A stretch of DNA of 7,017 nucleotides from Melioribacteraceae bacterium (GTDB taxonomy: Bacteria; Bacteroidota; Ignavibacteria; Ignavibacteriales; Melioribacteraceae): assembly GCA_015494845.1 (NCBI GenBank), contig WGAL01000242.1, forward strand, positions 1 through 7,017, written 5' to 3'. The notes beneath the pieces were generated by a model that worked only from the letters and a program-made list of their open reading frames with translations, was not told the origin of the DNA and made no database searches. Position numbers and translations under genes: made by a program. Shown one piece after another: positions 5,829 to 7,017 of this stretch; the stretch's first letter is position 1, and every line of letters starts with the position of its first letter.

Positions 5829-6781
5829 TCTTCTTTTCCTTCTCTCTTGTTTTTTATGATTGAAAGATAATCGAATAGTTTTATATCGTCTAACATAAAG
5901 TTTCTCGGATTAAGAGCAATTCCGTTATGCCGAACTTCGTAATGCAAATGAGGACCTGTGGAAAGTCTGCCGGAATTGCCTGAAAGCGCAATTAAGTCGC
6001 CACGTTTTACCTTTTGTCCGCGTCTAACCTTAATTCTTGAAAGATGTCCGTAGATTGTTGTGTAACCAAAACCGTGGTCTATTATTACGGTTTTGCCCAG
6101 TCCGCCTTTTCTTCCGGCAAATTTTACTTTTCCGTCGCCGGTCGCGTAAACAGGCGTTCCGGTATTAACAAGAAAATCAATACCGTTATGCATTCTCCTT
6201 ACGTGAAGTATCGGATGGTATCTCATTCCGAATCTGTCGCCAATCGGACCGTCGGTCGGCCTTATCGCCGGAATTGCATCGTAAAGTTTTTTATTAAGTT
6301 CTAATGTCTTTTCTATTTTGTTAAAATTATTTTTCTCTAAATTTAATTTGGCGGAAAGGCTCGCTACCTTATTTGTCAAACTGTCTAAAACAAATTTAGC
6401 TTCGCCGGAAAAAGTATAGTCCGGCTTATCCACCACGCTTCCGCCAATTCCGTATGTTTGAGAATTTATATCAATAGGTTCAAGATTTAGTTTTAGTCTT
6501 AATTCGTTGTTTGTAGAGGCAAGAGAGGAAACTTGTTCTTGAAGAGTATCGAATTTAGATGAATAATATCCGAGTTTCTCAATCAGTTTTTTATTTTGGT
6601 ATTTCAAATATTCGACTTGGCTTTCCGGATTTATCTTTTCTTGAATTATTGAATATGCGAGAACAAACAGCGCGGAGAAGACAAGGCTAATCCCCAATAC
6701 GGAGAGCGTAATTTTCCTCCTTGCGTTCTTTATTTCTACAAATTTTAGTTTGCTATTTGAAAAATAATAATATCGTTTCAT
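5825..6781 (-). CDS. Membrane-anchored M23 family metallopeptidase (murein endopeptidase)
   Basis: This 318-residue protein should cut peptide cross-links in peptidoglycan from the periplasmic side of the inner membrane. A basic cytoplasmic N-terminus (KNARRK, 18-23) precedes one hydrophobic segment (about 24-46) that reads as an uncleaved signal anchor. Residues 54-100 and 128-168 are rich in Leu, Lys, Glu and Asn with heptad-like spacing and probably form a coiled coil. The LytM domain starts with GPIGDRFGMRYHP (178-190). All zinc and catalytic residues are present: His198 and Asp202 in HNGID, and HLH at 278-280; His246 in YGHL is also conserved. The protein is therefore likely to be active rather than an EnvC/NlpD-type activator with a degenerate site. 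It follows hprK after 45 bases and overlaps the DUF2795 gene by four. No clear Shine-Dalgarno precedes its ATG. Confidence 0.9.
   Translation of the reverse strand: MKRYYYFSNSKLKFVEIKNARRKITLSVLGISLVFSALFVLAYSIIQEKINPESQVEYLKYQNKKLIEKLGYYSSKFDTLQEQVSSLASTNNELRLKLNLEPIDINSQTYGIGGSVVDKPDYTFSGEAKFVLDSLTNKVASLSAKLNLEKNNFNKIEKTLELNKKLYDAIPAIRPTDGPIGDRFGMRYHPILHVRRMHNGIDFLVNTGTPVYATGDGKVKFAGRKGGLGKTVIIDHGFGYTTIYGHLSRIKVRRGQKVKRGDLIALSGNSGRLSTGPHLHYEVRHNGIALNPRNFMLDDIKLFDYLSIIKNKREGKEE
5837..5841 (-). promoter_or_regulatory. Ribosome-binding site of the DUF2795 gene
   Basis: AAGGA on the minus strand lies eight bases before the ATG at 5826-5828, within the last codons of the M23 peptidase gene. Together with the ATGA overlap it supports the chosen start and coupling of the two genes. 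Confidence 0.7.
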
Positions 6782-6826
6782 AACTTCGTGCGAAAATAAG
6801 GATAAAACCTAATGAAATCAAGCGTT

Positions 6827-7017
6827 TTATTCAAAATCATGCTCAAAATAATTAATAAATCTTTCTCCCCGTGATTTTCCTTCCAGAATTTTCTTTTTTA
6901 AGCGTTCGTTTAACTCTTTTGCCGCATCATAACCGTAGTGCTTTAACAAATAATTTAACGCGATTGTTTCTGCAATTACCGTAATATTTTTTCCTGGAAG
7001 TATCGGCAATTTTATAT
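6827..7017 (-). CDS. hprK: HPr kinase/phosphorylase, C-terminal end (partial, 5' part off window)
   Basis: The frame is open to the right edge and ends at TAA 6827-6829, giving the final 62 residues. The visible start IKLPILPGKNITVIAE corresponds to the HprK signature (R)IPVRPGRNLAVIxE, followed by TIALNYLLKHYGYDAA, which matches the EVAAMNxxLKxMGYNAA helix, and by NERLKKKI. The signature carries two changes, Arg to Leu and Arg to Lys. HprK phosphorylates and dephosphorylates a serine of HPr; in organisms with little or no sugar PTS its role is less clear. The P-loop kinase core lies outside the window, so activity cannot be judged. A TTG at 7007-7009 could be mistaken for the start of a 60-residue gene, but the frame continues upstream with matching residues, so it is internal leucine. 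The M23 gene follows in the same direction. Confidence 0.82.
   Translation of the reverse strand, partial: IKLPILPGKNITVIAETIALNYLLKHYGYDAAKELNERLKKKILEGKSRGERFINYFEHDFE

Noticed and set aside
6791..6821. TTG, 20 bases, then TATTTTCG on the minus strand before the M23 gene, resembling a Bacteroidota-type promoter (TTTG / TAnnTTTG)
   Set aside because: The -7 element has a mismatch, and transcription would start almost on the ATG; in AT-rich sequence this easily arises by chance.
6827..7009. A complete 60-residue gene starting at TTG 7007-7009
   Set aside because: The frame stays open to the window edge, and the residues before the TTG continue the HprK signature, so this is the tail of a longer gene.

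Overview
The window looks like a chromosomal stretch from a low-to-moderate GC bacterium of the Bacteroidota/Chlorobiota/Ignavibacteriota (FCB) group. The evidence is family-based: a very acidic DUF2795 protein of the type common there, a delta' clamp-loader subunit without zinc cysteines, a membrane-anchored M23 peptidase with a KRYYYF-type N-terminus, a UPF0332-type HEPN gene paired with a minimal nucleotidyltransferase, and the tail of a secreted protein with a FlgD/T9SS-like C-terminal beta-strand. No 16S or other marker allows a firmer placement.

Layout: nine genes lie on the minus strand and one gene end on the plus strand. From the right edge leftwards (the direction of transcription) these are: the C-terminal end of HPr kinase/phosphorylase (6827-7017, cut by the edge); an M23 peptidase (5825-6781) overlapping a DUF2795 protein (5601-5828); holB for DNA polymerase III delta' (4476-5594) overlapping ricT, a PSP1-family iron-sulfur protein (3631-4479); a nucleotidyltransferase/HEPN pair (2867-3594); and a 3-hydroxyacyl-CoA dehydrogenase (1465-2823) overlapping an SCP2-type thiolase (236-1468). 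On the plus strand, the last 49 codons of a secreted protein (2-151) converge on the thiolase, and a bidirectional terminator lies between them.

The genes fall into functional couples. Each of the four couples (M23/DUF2795, holB/ricT, MNT/HEPN, dehydrogenase/thiolase) overlaps by exactly four bases, ATGA, which implies translational coupling. The dehydrogenase and thiolase would carry out the last two steps of a beta-oxidation-like cycle. holB-ricT repeats the holB-yaaT neighbourhood of Firmicutes. The MNT/HEPN pair is clearly lower in GC (about 31% by hand count, against about 43% in samples of its neighbours) and reads as an acquired cassette dropped between housekeeping genes.

No wholly new system is evident. 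The points most worth a second look are the HEPN protein that lacks the canonical RNase histidine, the extra N-terminal CxxC in RicT, the peptidase-DUF2795 coupling, and the dehydrogenase with an apparent second C-terminal domain partnered to an HDCF thiolase. There is no gene-free stretch over 300 bases, and I saw no tRNA, rRNA, CRISPR array or insertion sequence.
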